Shown: positions 25,637-37,225 of the stretch, piece by piece
Position numbering within the stretch: position 1 is the stretch's first letter
Layout: every line of letters begins with the position of its first letter
DNA from: Geothrix edaphica
GTDB taxonomy: Bacteria > Acidobacteriota > Holophagae > Holophagales > Holophagaceae
Assembly: GCF_030268045.1 (NCBI RefSeq)
Contig: NZ_BSDC01000001.1
Location: 1,426,001-1,490,000 of the forward strand
Direction: 5' to 3'
Length of the DNA: 64,000 nt
Translations under genes and position numbers: made by a program
Notes under the pieces: generated by a model
Database searches by the model: none
What the model was told of the DNA's origin: nothing
The model's input: only the letters and a program-made list of their open reading frames with translations

Positions 25637-26533
25637 TCAATGGCCGAACAGGTTCTTCAGCACCATGGCGGCCATGGCGGGATTGGCCCCCAGGCGGCGT
25701 TTCATGTAGGCCACGGCGTACTTCCAGTTCTCGGCGAAGGGGACGTAGAGGCGCATGATCTGGCCGCGCTTGACGATCTCCTGCTGGAGGTCCGCCCGGG
25801 GCACGCCCATCAGCATCTGGAATTCGTAGGCGTCCTTCGCCACGCCCTTCTTGTCCAGGTGATCGATGCAGCGCCGGATGAGGGGCTCGTCGTGGGTGGC
25901 GATCTCGGGATAGTGGCCGTGGTCCAGCAGCAGCTGCACGTACTCGAACAGCTTCTCCTTCATGTCGCGCTTGTCCTGCAGCGCCACTTCCGCGGGCTCC
26001 CGGTAGATGCCGATGCAGATGCGGACCTTGCAGGGCTTGAGGTGGAGGGCCTTGATGTCCTCGGCGGTCCGGAAGAGGCGGCTCTGCAGCACGATCCCGA
26101 AGTTGTCGAACTCGTTCCGGATGGCCTTGAACATGCGCAGGGTGACATCCGTGAAGTGCCGGTCCTCCATGTCCAGCGTGATGTGGACCCCGTGGACGGC
26201 GGCCGCGGCCACGATGCGGCGGAGGTTGTCCTGGCAGTAGGTCTCGCTCTCGTTGATGCCCAGCTGCGTGGGCTTGAGGCTGATGCTGGCGTGGGGACGT
26301 TCCTTCACCGCCTCGATCATCCGGAAGTAGACCTGGACCGTGGCCTCCACGTCCTCCCGCTTGAAGACCTCCTCGCCCAGCAGGTCCAGCGTCGAGTAGA
26401 GCCCGCTCTTGGCGTGGATCTCGTCCACCTTGGCCACGCCGCTGGCGATGCCCTTGCCCGCGCAGTACGGCGCGGCGAAGGTCCGGACGAGTGCGTCCGG
26501 CATGAGGTCGAGAACAATGCGTTTCAGATCCAC
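25637..26533 (-). CDS. Proline dehydrogenase (monofunctional PRODH)
   Basis: PRODH oxidises proline to pyrroline-5-carboxylate with FAD and passes electrons to the quinone pool. The product is 298 residues, the length of monofunctional bacterial enzymes such as that of Thermus. It has the barrel motifs SLKPTQLGI, HITLDMEDRHFTD and, at the end, DAYEFQMLMGVPRADLQ with RLYVPFAENWKYA. The start is GTG at 26533 behind GGGAGGAAC; frames open further upstream lack a ribosome binding site. The partner P5C dehydrogenase is not in the window. Confidence 0.92.
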   Translation of the reverse strand: MDLKRIVLDLMPDALVRTFAAPYCAGKGIASGVAKVDEIHAKSGLYSTLDLLGEEVFKREDVEATVQVYFRMIEAVKERPHASISLKPTQLGINESETYCQDNLRRIVAAAAVHGVHITLDMEDRHFTDVTLRMFKAIRNEFDNFGIVLQSRLFRTAEDIKALHLKPCKVRICIGIYREPAEVALQDKRDMKEKLFEYVQLLLDHGHYPEIATHDEPLIRRCIDHLDKKGVAKDAYEFQMLMGVPRADLQQEIVKRGQIMRLYVPFAENWKYAVAYMKRRLGANPAMAAMVLKNLFGH

Positions 26534-26660
26534 GGTGTTCCTCCCGTCGTTCCTGCGTTTCCCGGCCCATCCGCGGGGATTGGGCGGCCCTTCAAATATA
26601 GCGGTCCTGGCCTGTCCTGAAGCCGGGCGGGTGCGGAGATGTGACCGGGGAGACACAACG

Positions 26661-26691
26661 AAAAAGCCCGCAGACTTTGGATCTGCGGGCT
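26661..26691 (-). terminator. Intrinsic terminator after tRNA-Lys
   Basis: On the minus strand AGCCCGCAGA and TCTGCGGGCT form a perfect 10-bp stem with a 7-nt loop, and a run of five T follows. It begins 8 bases beyond the encoded CCA of the tRNA. Confidence 0.92.
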
Positions 26692-26698
26692 TCTGGTC

Positions 26699-26775
26699 TG
26701 GTGGTCCCTCCCGGACTCGAACCGGGGACCCTCTGATTAAGAGTCAGATGCTCTAACCAACTGAGCTAAGGGACC
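26699..26775 (-). tRNA. tRNA-Lys (anticodon CUU)
   Basis: On the minus strand the 7-bp acceptor stem GGTCCCT/AGGGACC, D arm TAGCTCAGTTGGTTAGAGC, anticodon loop CTCTTAA and T arm with GGTTCGAGTCC are all present. The discriminator base is A and CCA is encoded at 26701-26699. Anticodon CTT reads AAG, the main Lys codon in a GC-rich genome. A terminator follows at once, so the gene is transcribed alone or last. Confidence 0.97.
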
Positions 26776-26837
26776 ACGAGCAAAAGAAAGTCTACCAGGA
26801 CTGCATGGGAACGCAAGAGCCGGTTCCCCACCCGTTC

Positions 26838-27827
26838 CTAGAGGGCGGGCATCTTCATGGCCCGCCGGACGTCCACCATGGTTTCCGCGGCCACGGCCCG
26901 TGCCCGGGCGCTGCCATCCTGCAGCACCGCCTCGATGGCCGCGGGGTGGGCCAGGTGGGCCTCGATCTTCTCCCGCAGGGGCTCGATCCGCTGGATCATG
27001 GCCTGCGCCACGCGCTTCTTGCAGTCGAAGCAGCCGATGCCGGCGCGCCGGCACTCGGTGTCCACCAGCTGCACCGTGGCGTCATCGCTGAAGAGCTTGT
27101 GGAAGTCCATGACCGGGCAGATGTCCGGGTTGCCGGGATCGGTCTTGCGGACCCGGGCGGGGTCTGAGGCCATCTGGCGCGTGCACTTCTCGAGGATCAC
27201 GTCGTTGGTGTCCCGCAGGTAGATGCAGTTCCCGTAGCTCTTGGACATCTTGCGCCCGTCGAGCCCAGGCACCTTGGGCGTCTTGGTGAGCACGGCCTCG
27301 GGCTCCGGGAAGACCTCCTCCTTGTAGAGGAAGTTGAAGCGGCGGAGCACCTCGCGGGCGAGCTCTATGTGGAAGAGCTGGTCTTCGCCCACAGGCACCT
27401 TGTGGGCCTTGTAGAGGATGATGTCCGCGGTCATCAGCAGGGGGTAGCCCAGGAATCCGTAGCTGCCGAGGTCGGCCACGGCGTTCTGCAGCTTCTCCTT
27501 GTACGTGGGCACCCGCTCCAGCCAGGTCAGCGGCGTCACCATGGACAGCAGCAGGTGCAGCTCCGCGTGCTCCTTCACCAGGCTCTGCACGAAGATGGTC
27601 GCCTTCTCCGGATCGAGGCCCGCCGCCAGATAGGTGGCGGTGAGCTCCAGCGTGGCCGGCCAGATCTCCTCGACGGACTCGTACTTCGAGGTGAGGGCGT
27701 GCCAGTCCGCGATCATGTAGAAGGCCTCGCCCTGCCCCTGCAGCCGCGTGAAGTTGTCCAGGGCTCCCACCAGGTGGCCGATGTGCTGGGAGCCCGAGGG
27801 CTGGATGCCGGAAAGGATGCGTTGCAT
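26838..27827 (-). CDS. trpS: Tryptophanyl-tRNA synthetase
   Basis: TrpRS charges tRNA-Trp. The product is 329 residues, normal for the bacterial enzyme. The class I motifs are QHIGH at residues 14-18 and GRKMSKSYGN in the second half. A CFDCKK motif near residue 275 follows an earlier Cys-rich spot (TECRRAG), a pattern found in one TrpRS subgroup. The site-2 protease gene is upstream on the same strand, 24 bases away, and tRNA-Lys lies downstream. Confidence 0.96.
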   Translation of the reverse strand: MQRILSGIQPSGSQHIGHLVGALDNFTRLQGQGEAFYMIADWHALTSKYESVEEIWPATLELTATYLAAGLDPEKATIFVQSLVKEHAELHLLLSMVTPLTWLERVPTYKEKLQNAVADLGSYGFLGYPLLMTADIILYKAHKVPVGEDQLFHIELAREVLRRFNFLYKEEVFPEPEAVLTKTPKVPGLDGRKMSKSYGNCIYLRDTNDVILEKCTRQMASDPARVRKTDPGNPDICPVMDFHKLFSDDATVQLVDTECRRAGIGCFDCKKRVAQAMIQRIEPLREKIEAHLAHPAAIEAVLQDGSARARAVAAETMVDVRRAMKMPAL

Positions 27828-27851
27828 GGAAACTCCGATGGGGCGCGGGGA

Positions 27852-28601
27852 TCAGAAGTGGAGGACGAGGCGGGCGATGAGCTCAATGCCGTAGAACAGC
27901 AGGCCGAACACCGGCCCCAGGACGTAGCCCAGGAGGCCCGTGAGGGCCAGCACGATGAGGATGCCGCCCATCCAGGGCTGGACCCGGTCGAACTTCGGCA
28001 GCCAGCGCCAGGGCAGGAAGCCCCTCAGGATGCCGGCCCCATCGAGAGGCCCCATGGGCAGCAGGTTGAAGAGGGCGAGGCCCAGGTTGATCAGTACCAG
28101 ACGGCCCAGGAGCGCCAGGAACAGCGTGGCGGTGGTGCCGAGCTGGAGGACCTGCAGGCTCTCCACCTTCGCGGCCAAGAGGGCCCGGGCGAAGACCCGG
28201 AACTCCATGTCGGGGACAGGGACCACGGCCTTCACAACCAGGAACATGATCCCGAGGAAGATCAGGGCCTGGATCAGGTTCGAGAGGGGGCCCGCGCTGG
28301 CCACGAAGGCGTAGCCCACCCGCTGGGTGAACCGGCGGGTCAGCTTGCGGGGATCCACCGGCACGGGCTTGGCCCAGCCGATGAAGGGGAAACCCGTGGC
28401 CATACCCAGGATGGGAAATATGAAGGTGCCCAGCAGATCCATATGGGCGAGCGGGTTCAGGGTCATCCGGCCCAGCCGTGCCGCCGTGTCGTCTTCGAGC
28501 CAGTAGGCCATGGAAGCATGGCTGGCCTCATGCACGCTCAGGCTGAACAAGAGGGCCACGTAGCTGACGAGGATGGTGGGGATGGAGATGCTGTCGAACA
28601 C
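27852..28601 (-). CDS. Site-2 protease-like membrane metallopeptidase (M50)
   Basis: The product is 249 residues with about six hydrophobic segments. The zinc site HEASH is at residues 24-28, and the second motif NLLPMGPLDGAG supplies the third metal ligand, Asp. These are the marks of M50B proteases that cut inside membranes. Its substrate is unknown. The start is GTG at 28601. tlyA ends 37 bases upstream on the same strand, and trpS follows. Confidence 0.9.
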   Translation of the reverse strand: MFDSISIPTILVSYVALLFSLSVHEASHASMAYWLEDDTAARLGRMTLNPLAHMDLLGTFIFPILGMATGFPFIGWAKPVPVDPRKLTRRFTQRVGYAFVASAGPLSNLIQALIFLGIMFLVVKAVVPVPDMEFRVFARALLAAKVESLQVLQLGTTATLFLALLGRLVLINLGLALFNLLPMGPLDGAGILRGFLPWRWLPKFDRVQPWMGGILIVLALTGLLGYVLGPVFGLLFYGIELIARLVLHF

Positions 28602-28638
28602 CCGGGCTCCGGTAATCCCCCAGTGTACAGGCTGGGGC

Positions 28639-29418
28639 TCAGAGCCCCAAAGCCGCGAGGGCGGGCCCCAGGGTTCCGCTCGAAGCCCCCAGGCCCAGCC
28701 GCAGCAGGAACTCGACGTTGCCTTCGCCGCCCTTGATGGGGCTCTCCGCCAGATCCAGGGGGCGCAGGTCCGTGCCTGCGAAGAAGGTCCAGGCCTCCAC
28801 CAGCACGCGGCGGTGCACGGCCGGGTCGCGCACGATGCCGCCGGGGCCCACGTCGTCGCGGCCCGCCTCGAACTGGGGCTTCACCAGCAGCACCGCCTCC
28901 GCGCCGGGCTCCAGGCTCGGTAGCACTGGCGGGATGGCCAGGCGGAGGGAGATGAAGCTGAGGTCGGCCACCAGCAGGCTGCAGCGCTCGGGAATGGCGG
29001 CCGGATCCCAGGTGCGGAGGTTCACCTGCTCCATGGAGACTACCCGGGCGTCTGTCCGCAGTTTCCAGTGCAGCTGGTTGGTGCCCACATCCACGGCATA
29101 GACCCTGGCCGCGCCCCGCTGGAGCAGGCAGTCGGTGAAGCCGCCGGTGCTGGAGCCCGCGTCGAAGCAGGTCCGCCCTGTGGGATCGATGCCCCAGCGG
29201 TCCAGGGCCCCGGCCAGCTTCAGGCCGCCCCGGCTCACGAAGGGCAGCGCCTCCCCCCGCAGGCGGATGGGGGCCGCCTCGTCCACGGCCGTGCCCGCCT
29301 TGGTGACCGGGCGATCGTTCACCAGCACGTCCCCCGCCAGGATGCGCGCCTGGGCGCGGGCGCGGGTCTCGCACAGCCCGCGCTGCACGAGGAGCTGATC
29401 CAGCCGGACCTTAGCCAC
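28639..29418 (-). CDS. tlyA: TlyA-family rRNA methyltransferase
   Basis: TlyA makes 2'-O-methylcytidines in 16S and/or 23S rRNA. The product is 259 residues: an S4 domain at 1-60 (VRLDQLLVQRGLCETRARAQ) and a FtsJ-type methyltransferase domain with SRGGLKLAGAL, DAGSSTGGFTDCLL and VLLVKPQFE. The start is GTG at 29418, which overlaps the end of mltG by 8 bases, so the genes are translationally coupled. Confidence 0.9.
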   Translation of the reverse strand: MAKVRLDQLLVQRGLCETRARAQARILAGDVLVNDRPVTKAGTAVDEAAPIRLRGEALPFVSRGGLKLAGALDRWGIDPTGRTCFDAGSSTGGFTDCLLQRGAARVYAVDVGTNQLHWKLRTDARVVSMEQVNLRTWDPAAIPERCSLLVADLSFISLRLAIPPVLPSLEPGAEAVLLVKPQFEAGRDDVGPGGIVRDPAVHRRVLVEAWTFFAGTDLRPLDLAESPIKGGEGNVEFLLRLGLGASSGTLGPALAALGL

Positions 29419-30427
29419 GGGCCGACTTCCGCTGCCGGGCGAGCTCCTTGCGGTAGAGCCCCACGTTCCGGTTGTGGTCCCGCAGGCTGGGGGCGAAGTT
29501 GTGGCCGCCCTGGCCCGTGGCCACGAAGTAGAGGTCCTTGCCGGAGAGGGGCGCCTTCGCCGCTTCGATGGCCGAGGGGCTGGGAACGGCGATGGGCGTG
29601 GGTGGCAGTCCCTTCACCGCGTAGGTGTTGAAGCGACTGGACCGGCGGATGTCCTCCGGCGTGGGCGCCGTGAACCGCAGGTCGCCGGCGATCCAGCGGG
29701 CGTAGAGGCTGGTGGGGTCGCACTGGAGGCGCATGCCGATCTTCAGGCGCTTCAGATAGACGCCCGCCACCCGCGGCTGCTCCTCCGGCAGCTTCGTCTC
29801 CTTCTCCACCAGGCTGGCCAGGACCAGAGTCTCGTAGGGTGGCAGCGCACCCCCCTCGAGCTTGGGCCGGACCTGGTTCCGGAAGGCCTCCACCAGCATG
29901 AGCATGATCTCCTCGGGCTCCAGGGCCCGGTGCAGCTTGTAGGTGGCCGGGGCCACGAGGCCCTCCAGGCTTTCTGCATCCTCGAAGCCGGCAGTCCGGG
30001 CCAGGCGCGGACTCTTCCAGAGGGTCCAGAAGACCTCCTCGGGCACGAAGTCCTTCAGGCGCTTCTGCACGGCCCAGGCGTGGGCCCCCTCGGGAATGGA
30101 CACGGCGGTGTAGTGGATCTCCGCGCGCCGCAGCTTGCCGGCCACGTCCGACAGGCTGGCCCGGGACGTGAAGGTGTACTCGCCCCGGATGAGCTGGAGC
30201 TTCCGGGCCCGGGCCCAGAGCTTGAACAGTGAAGCCGATCGGATCACGCCATCCCGCTCCAGCTGATCGGCCATCTGGTTGATGCTGGTCCCCCGCTTCA
30301 CGAGCACGGTGGCGTCCTGCCGGAGGGGCCCCTGCCCCTTCCAGGCCCACCAGCCACCCGCAGCCGGAGCCGCGGCCAGGATGAGGGTGGCCAGGAAGAA
30401 CCTGAGGGAGATGGAAGATCGCGCCAT
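29411..30427 (-). CDS. mltG: Endolytic peptidoglycan transglycosylase MltG
   Basis: MltG cuts nascent glycan strands at the membrane. The product is 338 residues: one N-terminal anchor (about 6-27), a LysM-like part (VKRGTSINQMADQLERDGVI) and the YceG core with LEGLVAPATYKL, the catalytic Glu in VLASLVEKETKLPEEQP, LQCDPTSLYAR and FNTYAVKGLPPTPIAVPSP. The ATG at 30427 starts just before the anchor. It is divergent from the permease gene (47 bases) and overlaps tlyA. Confidence 0.93.
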   Translation of the reverse strand: MARSSISLRFFLATLILAAAPAAGGWWAWKGQGPLRQDATVLVKRGTSINQMADQLERDGVIRSASLFKLWARARKLQLIRGEYTFTSRASLSDVAGKLRRAEIHYTAVSIPEGAHAWAVQKRLKDFVPEEVFWTLWKSPRLARTAGFEDAESLEGLVAPATYKLHRALEPEEIMLMLVEAFRNQVRPKLEGGALPPYETLVLASLVEKETKLPEEQPRVAGVYLKRLKIGMRLQCDPTSLYARWIAGDLRFTAPTPEDIRRSSRFNTYAVKGLPPTPIAVPSPSAIEAAKAPLSGKDLYFVATGQGGHNFAPSLRDHNRNVGLYRKELARQRKSARG

Positions 30428-30474
30428 GCCTCCAGGATGCCGTGATAGCGTGGATCCATCCACCCAAGGAACCT

Positions 30475-31905
30475 ATGAGCGCACCTGGTTACCGCCGGCA
30501 TGTCGGCCTGTTCTCCGCCACCATGCTCATCGCCGGTTCCATGATCGGCAGCGGCGTGTTTATCGTGGCCGCCGACATGATCCGCACGGGCGGCTCCGGA
30601 GGCTTCCTGCTGGCGGCCTGGGGCCTCACGGCGATCCTCACCCTCTTCGCGGCCCTGAGCTATGGCGAACTGGCCGGGATGTTCCCCCAGGCCGGGGGCC
30701 AGTACACCTACCTCCGCGAGACCTACGGCCCCGCCGTGGGCTTCCTCTATGGCTGGACCTTCTTCGTGGTGATCGAGTGCGGCACCATCGCCGCCGTGGC
30801 CGTGGGCTTCGGGAAGTACCTGGGCAGCTTCCTGCCGGCGGTCACGGATGCGGCCTGGATCGGGCCCCACCTGGACGTGCCGCTCATGAAGGTCACCCAT
30901 GCCATCGGCGTCGGTCCCTACCACCTGGGGCTCACGCCCTCCCGGCTGTCCGGCATCGCGGTGGTGGTCCTGCTGAGCGCCGTGAACCTCTACGGCGTGC
31001 GGCTGGGTTCCCGCATCCAGGACCTCTTCACCGTGGCCAAGATCGGCGGCCTGGCGGCCCTGATCCTGCTGGGCCTGCTGCTGAAGCCCGCCGTCGCGCC
31101 CTCCCAGGCCCCCTTCATCGCCACAGACGGCGCCGCCCTGCCCTTCCTCACGGCCCTGCTGGTGGTGCAGACCGGGAGCCTGTTCTCGGCGGATGCCTGG
31201 AACGCCATCACCTTCATCGCCGGGGAGGTGAAGGAGCCGAAGCGGACCATCCCCTTCGCCCTGCTCATCGGCACGACCATGGTCTGCGGTCTCTACGTGC
31301 TGGCCAACGCGGCCTATCTGAAGGTGCTGGGGCCCTCGGGCATCGCCCACGCCCCCCAGGACCGCGTCGGCAGCGCCGCCCTCCAGGCCCTCCTGGGCAG
31401 CGGCGGCGGGCTCATCATGGCGGGCAGCATCCTGGTGTCCATGTTCGGCTGCCTCAACGGCCTGGTGCTGTCGGGCGCCCGGGTCTACCAGCGCATGGCG
31501 GAAGATGGCCTCTTCTACCCCCGCGCCGCCCTCCTCAACGAGCACGGCGTTCCGGGCTTCGGGCTCTGGATCCAGGCCCTGTGGACATGCCTCCTCACCC
31601 TCACGGGCACCTACGGGCAGCTGCTGGACTTCGTAATGCTGCCCACGATCCTTTTCTACGTCCTGGCCGTCGGCGGGATCTTCCTCCTCCGCTGGCGGCG
31701 GCCCGACCTGGAACGCCCCGTGAAGGTCTGGGGCTACCCCTTCGTTCCGGGGCTCTACCTCATCGGCGCCCTCGCCATCATCGGCGCCCTCTTCATCCAC
31801 CGGCCCAGCTATTCCTGGCCCGGCCTGGCCCTGGTGGCCCTCGGCTGGCCCGTCTACCTCGCCGTGAAGCCCCGCGCCGCGGCCTCTGAAGGGAGTCTCC
31901 CATGA
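30475..31905 (+). CDS. APC-family amino acid permease
   Basis: The product is 476 residues with about twelve hydrophobic segments. The first helix carries the APC substrate motif AGSMIGSGVFI, and later segments carry AGMFPQAGGQYTYLRE and AFNAITF-like NAITFIAGEVKEPKRTIP. AAGGA precedes the ATG at 30475. Its stop overlaps the start of a lysine-dehydrogenase-like gene (ATGA), so it probably imports the amino acid used by that enzyme, perhaps lysine (inference). Confidence 0.9.
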   Translation: MSAPGYRRHVGLFSATMLIAGSMIGSGVFIVAADMIRTGGSGGFLLAAWGLTAILTLFAALSYGELAGMFPQAGGQYTYLRETYGPAVGFLYGWTFFVVIECGTIAAVAVGFGKYLGSFLPAVTDAAWIGPHLDVPLMKVTHAIGVGPYHLGLTPSRLSGIAVVVLLSAVNLYGVRLGSRIQDLFTVAKIGGLAALILLGLLLKPAVAPSQAPFIATDGAALPFLTALLVVQTGSLFSADAWNAITFIAGEVKEPKRTIPFALLIGTTMVCGLYVLANAAYLKVLGPSGIAHAPQDRVGSAALQALLGSGGGLIMAGSILVSMFGCLNGLVLSGARVYQRMAEDGLFYPRAALLNEHGVPGFGLWIQALWTCLLTLTGTYGQLLDFVMLPTILFYVLAVGGIFLLRWRRPDLERPVKVWGYPFVPGLYLIGALAIIGALFIHRPSYSWPGLALVALGWPVYLAVKPRAAASEGSLP

Positions 31906-33023
31906 CCCACGTCGTTGTTCTCGGAGCCGGCCGCGTCGGCGGCGCCATGGCCAAGGATCTGGCTCCGGACTTCAAGGTCACGGTGGCCGATCGTTCGGAG
32001 GATGCCCTGGCCCGCATGCGCGGCGCGGGACTGGCCACCCGGCCCGCCGACCTGGCTTCCCCCGATGGTGTGAAGGCCGCCGTGGCGGACGCGGACCTGG
32101 TCGTGGGCGCCGTGCCGGGCTTCATGGGCTTCGCCACCGCCAAGGCCGTGCTGGAGGCCGGGAAGGCCCTGGTGGACATCTCCTTCTTCGACGAGGACTG
32201 CTTCGAGCTGGATGCCCTGGCGAAGGCCCAACAGCTCACGGCCATCGTGGACTGCGGCATCGCTCCCGGCTGCGGGAACATCATCCTCGGCGACACCCTG
32301 CGGCAGTGGGACCACGTGGATTCCTTCGAGTGCCTGGTGGGTGGCCTGCCCGCCGTGCGAACCTGGCCCTACGAGTACAAGGCCGGCTTCAGCCCCATCG
32401 ATGTCATCGAGGAGTACACCCGGCCCGCCCGCTACGTGAAGGATGGCCGCACGATCACAATGCCCGCCCTTTCCGAGCCGGAGCTGCTGAATTTCGAGGG
32501 TCTGGGCACCCTGGAGTCCTTCAACACAGACGGCCTCCGCAGCCTCATCCACACCTTCCCCCAGGTGCCGGACATGAAGGAGAAGACGCTCCGCTACCCC
32601 GGCCACATCGAGAAGATGCGGATGCTGCGGGAATCCGGGTTCTTCCGGAAGGAGAAGCTCCAGGTGGCTGGCGTGGAGATCAGCCCCCTGGACCTCACCA
32701 CCGCCCTGCTCTTCCCCATGTGGTTCATGCAGGAGGGCGACGAGGACTTCACGGTCATGCGCGTCACCGTGACCGGCCTGAAGGATGGCCAGCGGGTGCG
32801 CCGGGAGCTGGATCTGCTCGATCGCTACGACCGTGCCACGAAGACCACCTCCATGGCGAGGACCACCGGCTACACCTGCACGGCCGCCGTGCGGCTGATG
32901 GCCAAGGGCGGCTACGCCCGCCAGGGCGTCAATCCGCCGGAATTCCTGGGCCAGGAGCCCGGAGCCTGGAGCTTCATCCGCGCGGAACTGGCGAAGCGCG
33001 GCGTGATCTTCACCGGGGAATGA
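31902..33023 (+). CDS. Saccharopine dehydrogenase-family protein, likely lysine 6-dehydrogenase-like
   Basis: The product is 373 residues with an N-terminal NAD(P)-binding motif (VVVLGAGRVGGAMAKDL). Later blocks, DCGIAPGCGNIILGD, VGGLPAVRTWPYEYKAGFS, LSEPELLNFEGLGTLESFNTDG and TLRYPGHIEKMRML, follow the pattern I recall for Geobacillus L-lysine 6-dehydrogenase, which oxidatively deaminates lysine to a cyclic semialdehyde product. A spermidine/saccharopine-type dehydrogenase remains possible. The start overlaps the permease stop by four bases. Confidence 0.8.
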   Translation: MTHVVVLGAGRVGGAMAKDLAPDFKVTVADRSEDALARMRGAGLATRPADLASPDGVKAAVADADLVVGAVPGFMGFATAKAVLEAGKALVDISFFDEDCFELDALAKAQQLTAIVDCGIAPGCGNIILGDTLRQWDHVDSFECLVGGLPAVRTWPYEYKAGFSPIDVIEEYTRPARYVKDGRTITMPALSEPELLNFEGLGTLESFNTDGLRSLIHTFPQVPDMKEKTLRYPGHIEKMRMLRESGFFRKEKLQVAGVEISPLDLTTALLFPMWFMQEGDEDFTVMRVTVTGLKDGQRVRRELDLLDRYDRATKTTSMARTTGYTCTAAVRLMAKGGYARQGVNPPEFLGQEPGAWSFIRAELAKRGVIFTGE

Positions 33024-33875
33024 TCACCCGTTCAGCTCCCGGTGCCGCACGGTGAGGGCGGCCACATCGTGCCGGATCCGGTGGGCGAGCAACTCCACCA
33101 GGGCCACGGAGCGGTGCTGGCCGCCGGTGCACCCGATGGCGAGGGTGTGGTAGGCGCGGCCTTCCTGGCGCACCAGGGGCAGGGACCAGCGCAGCCAGGA
33201 CTCCGCCCGCTCGAGGAACTCGCGGAACTCCGGGGACTCGAGCAGGTATTCCTGCACCGCCGAATCGCATCCCGTCAGCGGCTTCAGGGCCTCCACGTAG
33301 TAGGGGTTGGGCAGGAACCGGGCGTCCAGCACCACGTCCGCATCGGCCGGCACGCCCCGCTTGAACCCGAAGCTGAGCAGCCGCACGGCCGTGCTGCGCG
33401 TCGGCAGCTGAGGCACCAGGGCGGCGACGCGCTGGCGCAGGTCCGCCAGGCTCAGATCCGTTGTGTCGAGGATGGAGGTGGCCAGGGCCCGGATCGGGGC
33501 CAGCAGCTCCCGCTCCCGCTGGATGCCCTCCCCGGCGGAACCGAGCAGGGCGAAATGGTGGGGCCGCCGCGTCTCCGAGTAACGGCGCAACAGCGCGCTA
33601 TCGTCTGCCTCCACGAAGACCACCTGCACCGGCACGTTACCGGCGCTGAGGCGCTCCAGCAGGGGGCCGAACTCGTGGGCGAAGTCCGCCTGGCGGCTGT
33701 CCATCCCCACCACCAAGCGCTCCCGGCCCGGCCGGAGCTTGGACTCCAGCTCGATCAGGGGCTCCAGGAGCCGGGGCGGAACGTTATCCAGGGCCGTGCA
33801 GCCGCTGTCTTCCAGCGCGCCCAGCACCGAGTGGCGGCCGGCGCCGGAGAGTCCCGTGACGACGATGAGTTCCAT
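33024..33875 (-). CDS. rapZ: RNase adapter / nucleotide-binding protein RapZ
   Basis: RapZ-family proteins bind nucleotides and, in enteric bacteria, guide RNase E to the sRNA GlmZ. The product is 283 residues. The P-loop is GLSGAGRHS (residues 8-16), with Arg where Lys is usual, as in actinobacterial relatives. TALDNVPPRLL, the Walker B-like VVFVEADDSALLRRYSETRRPH and, at the C-terminus, IGCTGGQHRSVALVE are conserved marks. No HPr or PTS genes are adjacent. It converges with the dehydrogenase gene, stop beside stop. Confidence 0.9.
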   Translation of the reverse strand: MELIVVTGLSGAGRHSVLGALEDSGCTALDNVPPRLLEPLIELESKLRPGRERLVVGMDSRQADFAHEFGPLLERLSAGNVPVQVVFVEADDSALLRRYSETRRPHHFALLGSAGEGIQRERELLAPIRALATSILDTTDLSLADLRQRVAALVPQLPTRSTAVRLLSFGFKRGVPADADVVLDARFLPNPYYVEALKPLTGCDSAVQEYLLESPEFREFLERAESWLRWSLPLVRQEGRAYHTLAIGCTGGQHRSVALVELLAHRIRHDVAALTVRHRELNG

Positions 33876-33911
33876 ATCCAGAAACCGTAGCAGGGCCAGA
33901 GGGCCTGCCCA

Positions 33912-33951
33912 AGAAAATCGCAGGGGGCCGGCTGGCCCCCTGCGATTTTCT
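33912..33951. terminator. Bidirectional terminator after secA
   Basis: Perfect 18-bp arms, AGAAAATCGCAGGGGGCC and its complement, surround a GGCT loop. On the minus strand the stem is followed by T-rich sequence within its own end. It ends the secA transcript 22 bases after the stop codon and separates it from rapZ. Confidence 0.9.
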
Positions 33952-33973
33952 CAAGTCAAAGAGGTCGGAAAAA

Positions 33974-36592
<2,619 letters not shown>

Positions 36593-36731
36593 GGATCCGT
36601 CCAGTCGCGTAAACCGTTGATTGTAGCGTGATGAAGGACCAATTCCCAGTGGGGGTGCGGTCTCCCAAGCCTTCGTGGTTGCCCGACTTATCTATCCAGG
36701 GCACACTGATTGTTTGGATTCCGGAGAAACC

Positions 36732-37151
36732 ATGACCCTTGAGCGCACCTTTGCCATCGTCAAGCCCGACGCCGTCAAGGACGGCCACATGGGAGAGATT
36801 CTCACCGCCATCGAGCAGAGCGGTCTCAAGATCGTCGGCCTGAAGCTGACCCGCCTCACCCCCGCCATCTGCCAGGGCTTCTACCACGAGCACGTGGGCA
36901 AGGGCTTCTACGCCGAACTGGAGGCCTTCATGACCGAGGGCCCCGTGGCCATCATGGTGCTGGAGGGCGAGAACGCCATCCTGCGCTGGCGCGACCTCAT
37001 GGGCGCGACCAACCCCGCCAATGCCGCCGAAGGCACCCTCCGCAAGCGCTTTGGCGCCAGCATCGGCCGCAATGCCACGCACGGCAGCGACAAGCCCGAG
37101 AGCGCCAGGTTCGAAGTGGGCTACTTCTTCAACGCGTTCGAGCAGTTCTGA
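36732..37151 (+). CDS. ndk: Nucleoside diphosphate kinase
   Basis: Ndk transfers a phosphate between nucleoside triphosphates and diphosphates through a phospho-His. The product is 139 residues. ERTFAIVKPDAVKDGHMGEI begins the fold, and the active His is in GRNATHGSDKPESA. GGAG precedes the ATG at 36732. It is divergent from secA, and a hairpin terminator follows its stop. Confidence 0.97.
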   Translation: MTLERTFAIVKPDAVKDGHMGEILTAIEQSGLKIVGLKLTRLTPAICQGFYHEHVGKGFYAELEAFMTEGPVAIMVLEGENAILRWRDLMGATNPANAAEGTLRKRFGASIGRNATHGSDKPESARFEVGYFFNAFEQF

Positions 37152-37172
37152 CTCAGGGCGTAGTCCCCATGG

Positions 37173-37199
37173 AAATCGGCGCCGAACGGCGCCGATTTT
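37173..37199. terminator. Intrinsic terminator after ndk
   Basis: The arms AAATCGGCGCC and GGCGCCGATTTT enclose a GAAC loop, 21 bases after the ndk stop. The A/T ends would allow use from both strands, serving also the convergent gene that ends at 37226. Confidence 0.9.
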
Positions 37200-37225
37200 C
37201 GTTTGAACGGACGATGGATGGAATC

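Noticed and set aside
33852-33863. Loss of the Walker A Lys in RapZ (GLSGAGRHS)
   Set aside because: Arg in this position occurs in other functional RapZ/YvcJ proteins, for example in actinobacteria, so it is not evidence of decay.
36600-36731. Promoter for ndk (TTGCCC with CACACT)
   Set aside because: The -10 match is too weak to list as a feature.
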